A DNA stretch of 64,000 nucleotides from Bradyrhizobium diazoefficiens USDA 110 (GTDB lineage Bacteria; Pseudomonadota; Alphaproteobacteria; Rhizobiales; Xanthobacteraceae): positions 7,426,001 through 7,490,000 of the forward strand of contig NC_004463.1 of the NCBI RefSeq assembly GCF_000011365.1, given 5' to 3'. The notes below the pieces were generated by a model, which saw nothing but the letters and a program-made list of their open reading frames with translations, was not told the origin of the DNA and ran no database searches. Numbering within the stretch: position 1 is the stretch's first letter; each line of letters opens with the position of its first letter. The translations under genes and the position numbers were made by a program. Positions 62,225 to 64,000 of this stretch are shown piece by piece.

Positions 62225-63391
62225 CTAGTACGACTTCGCCAGCCCCAGCACCTTTTCCGCGATGAAGCTGAGCGCGAGCTGCGGGCTGACCGGCGCGATG
62301 CGCGGGATCAGCACTTCACGCAGATAACGCTCGACGTGGAACTCCTTGGCATAGCCGAAGCCGCCATGGGTCATCACGGCCTGCTCGCAGGCATGGTAGC
62401 CGGCTTCGCCTGCGAAATATTTCGCGGCATTCGCGCCGGCCCCGCAGGGCAAGCCCTTGTCGTATTGCCAGGCCGCCTGCATCACCATCAGCCAGGCCGC
62501 CTCGAGCTCGACCCAGTTCACCGCGAGCGGATGCTGGATGCCCTGGTTCTTGCCGATCGGGCGGTTGAAGACGACGCGGGTCTTGGCGTATTCGGTCGCG
62601 CGCGCCAGCGCGAGCTTGCCGAGGCCGACGGCTTCCGCCGCGATCAGGATGCGCTCGGGGTTCATGCCTTCGAGGATGTACTGGAAGCCCTTGCCCTCTT
62701 CGCCGATGCGGTCCTCCATCGGGATCTCGAAATCCTCGAAGAACAGCTCGTTGGAATCGACGACCTTGCGGCCCATCTTCTCGATCTCGTGGACCTTGAT
62801 CTTCTTGCGGTCGAAGTCGGTGTAGAACAGGCTGAGGCCGTGGGTGGGCGAGCGCACCTCTTCCAGCGGCGTGGTGCGCGCCAGCAGCAGGATCTTGTGC
62901 GCGACCTGCGCGGTCGAGATCCACACCTTCTGGCCGTTGACGATGTAGCGGTCGTTCTTGGCGACCGCACGGGTCTTGAGCTGGGTGGTGTTGAGGCCGG
63001 TATTGGGCTCGGTGACGGCGAAGCACGCCTTCTCGCGGCCCTCGACCATCGGCGGCAGCATGCGCTTGCGCTGCTCCTCGGTGCCGAACACGACGACGGG
63101 ATTGAGCCCGAACACGTTGATGTGCACGGCCGAGGCGCCGGACATGCCGGCGCCGGATTCGGCGATGGTGCGCATCATGATCGCGGCTTCGGTGATGCCG
63201 AGCCCCGAGCCGCCATAGGCCTCCGGCACGCAGATGCCGAGCCAGCCGGCGTCGGCCAGCGCCTTGTGGAAATCGTGCGGGAAGCCGCCGTCGTGGTCCT
63301 TCTTCAGCCAGTAGGCATCGGGAAAACCTTCACAGATCTTGGCGATGGCATCGCGAATGGCTTCCTGCTGATCGGTGAGCGCGAAATCCAT
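62225..63391 (-). CDS. Acyl-CoA dehydrogenase
   Basis: 388 residues. N-terminal MDFALTDQQEAIRDAIAKICEGFPD; FAD site CFAVTEPNTGLNTTQLKTRA and YIVNGQKVWIS; C-terminal MTHGGFGYAKEFHVERYLRE. The usual catalytic Glu of the Y-E-G-T motif is absent (PRIAPVSPQ follows). A Glu in helix G (EGMNPERILIAA) could serve instead, as in isovaleryl-/long-chain-type enzymes. It oxidises an acyl-CoA of unknown chain. Same strand as the CoA-transferase and TRAP permease. Confidence 0.88.
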   Translation of the reverse strand: MDFALTDQQEAIRDAIAKICEGFPDAYWLKKDHDGGFPHDFHKALADAGWLGICVPEAYGGSGLGITEAAIMMRTIAESGAGMSGASAVHINVFGLNPVVVFGTEEQRKRMLPPMVEGREKACFAVTEPNTGLNTTQLKTRAVAKNDRYIVNGQKVWISTAQVAHKILLLARTTPLEEVRSPTHGLSLFYTDFDRKKIKVHEIEKMGRKVVDSNELFFEDFEIPMEDRIGEEGKGFQYILEGMNPERILIAAEAVGLGKLALARATEYAKTRVVFNRPIGKNQGIQHPLAVNWVELEAAWLMVMQAAWQYDKGLPCGAGANAAKYFAGEAGYHACEQAVMTHGGFGYAKEFHVERYLREVLIPRIAPVSPQLALSFIAEKVLGLAKSY

Positions 63392-63431
63392 GTTCTTGAT
63401 CTCCTGATTGGGAGCAGCAGAGGCTCCGATC

Positions 63432-64000
63432 CTAGCGCCCCATCTGCGAGGGCAGCCAGAGAATGATGCTCGGAAACGCCACCAGGATCGCGATCGCGAT
63501 CAGATGGGCGATGAAATGCGGGAAAGTGCCGTGGAACACTTCCGCCACCGGCCGCTTGGCATAGCGGGCGACGATGAAGCAGTTCAGCCCGACCGGCGGC
63601 GTGATCATGCCGACCTCGGCGGTGACGATCTTGATGACGCCGAACCAGATCGGATCGAAGCCGAGCGTCTTGATCAGCGGCAGCACGATCGGCACGGTCA
63701 GCACCAGGATGGCGATCTGGTCCATGAAGGAGCCGAGCACGATGTAGCCGCACAGGATCAGCGTGATGATCACCCAGCGCGAAGTCGGCAGACTGCCGAT
63801 CCAGGCGACGAGGTCCTGCGTGACGTGGGTGAGCGTAAAGAAGTAGCCGAAGATCGAGGCGCCGACGAGGATCATGATGATCATGCAGGTGCCGTGGCAG
63901 GCCCGCAGCAGCGTCCGGTAGAGCGATGACGGCGTGATCTTGCCCTTGACGATAGCGAGCAGGAAGGCGCCGAACGCGCCGAAGGCGGAAGCCTCCGTCG
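63432..64000 (-). CDS. TRAP transporter large permease (DctM-like), start outside window
   Basis: The C-terminal about 189 residues of a membrane protein; the frame remains open to the window edge. MIIMILVGASIFGYFFTLTHV, ILCGYIVLGSFMDQIAILVLTVPIVLPL, FGVIKIVTAEVGMITPPVGLNCFIV and FPSIILWLP (each one motif or helix) are diagnostic of the DctM subunit of TRAP transporters. It imports a dicarboxylate or other organic acid, plausibly the substrate of the adjoining CoA-ester genes. Confidence 0.88.
   Translation of the reverse strand, partial: TEASAFGAFGAFLLAIVKGKITPSSLYRTLLRACHGTCMIIMILVGASIFGYFFTLTHVTQDLVAWIGSLPTSRWVIITLILCGYIVLGSFMDQIAILVLTVPIVLPLIKTLGFDPIWFGVIKIVTAEVGMITPPVGLNCFIVARYAKRPVAEVFHGTFPHFIAHLIAIAILVAFPSIILWLPSQMGR

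Overview
The window is GC-rich, densely coded alphaproteobacterial chromosome. The gene content fits a Bradyrhizobium-like Rhizobiales genome: a fused transaldolase/glucose-6-phosphate isomerase, a short NAD-type 6-phosphogluconate dehydrogenase, PE-LIG-POL LigD with a single Ku, a DUF3309 microprotein, EcfG-type promoter motifs and many CG-rich palindromic intergenic repeats. The assignment is an inference from gene content and style, not from a search. I saw no rRNA, tRNA, CRISPR array, phage or insertion sequence.

Layout. (1) 1-3792: a 2-oxoacid:acceptor oxidoreductase locus (flavoprotein/Fe-S subunit, fused gamma-alpha subunit, beta subunit). (2) 3.8-9.8 kb: small accessory genes, namely a DUF4399 protein, a class III cyclase fused to an FGE-sulfatase domain, an STM3941-type membrane protein flanked by a decayed copy of the neighbouring secreted-protein gene, a DsrE protein, and an ArsR/SRPBCC/membrane/DUF1801 operon with a doubled operator. 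(3) 9.9-14.7 kb: the stress operon prkA-yeaH-spoVR behind a consensus EcfG (general stress) promoter. (4) 15.0-23.5 kb: a second STM3941 paralogue and the oxidative pentose phosphate/gluconate operon tal-pgi, gnd, zwf, pgl, gntK and a HAD phosphatase. (5) 23.5-41.6 kb: GH15 and malQ diverging from a six-gene trehalose/glycogen operon (glgE-like, treS-maltokinase, glgB, glgX, treZ, treY). (6) 41.6-46.0 kb: a PHA-system protein, DUF3309, and divergent ligD/ku for non-homologous end joining. (7) 46.1-54.5 kb: the K+ uptake operon kdpFABCDE on the minus strand, with extra micro-ORFs around kdpF and an inverted 101-bp repeat around kdpCDE. (8) 54.5-58.5 kb: a cluster of small, mostly unrecognised genes and a DapA-like protein. 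(9) 58.6-64 kb: a frameshifted upp, an acyl-CoA ligase, a CoA-transferase, an acyl-CoA dehydrogenase and the end of a TRAP transporter permease gene.

How they work together. Stress physiology links much of the window. Motifs matching the EcfG/RpoE2 promoter (GGAAC, 16-17 bases, then a TT-ending -10) lie before prkA, on both sides of the malQ/glgE and ligD/ku divergent gaps, and before DUF3309. Trehalose/glycogen metabolism, DNA end joining, PrkA signalling and K+ uptake would then form a desiccation/osmotic/starvation response.

Most promising novelty. Four intergenic sites between 54.65 and 57.61 kb share one promoter architecture: an 11-bp-spaced direct repeat (TTATGA...CCTATA, typical of OmpR/PhoB-family binding) with CTCG exactly 24 bases after the second half-site. 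One copy faces the kdp operon; three face operons of small unknown proteins, one containing a DapA homologue that lacks the Schiff-base lysine. This suggests an undescribed, probably KdpE-controlled, small-protein regulon. A second novelty is the GlgE homologue, which keeps the nucleophile but has lost the general acid/base glutamate and phosphate-binding residues.
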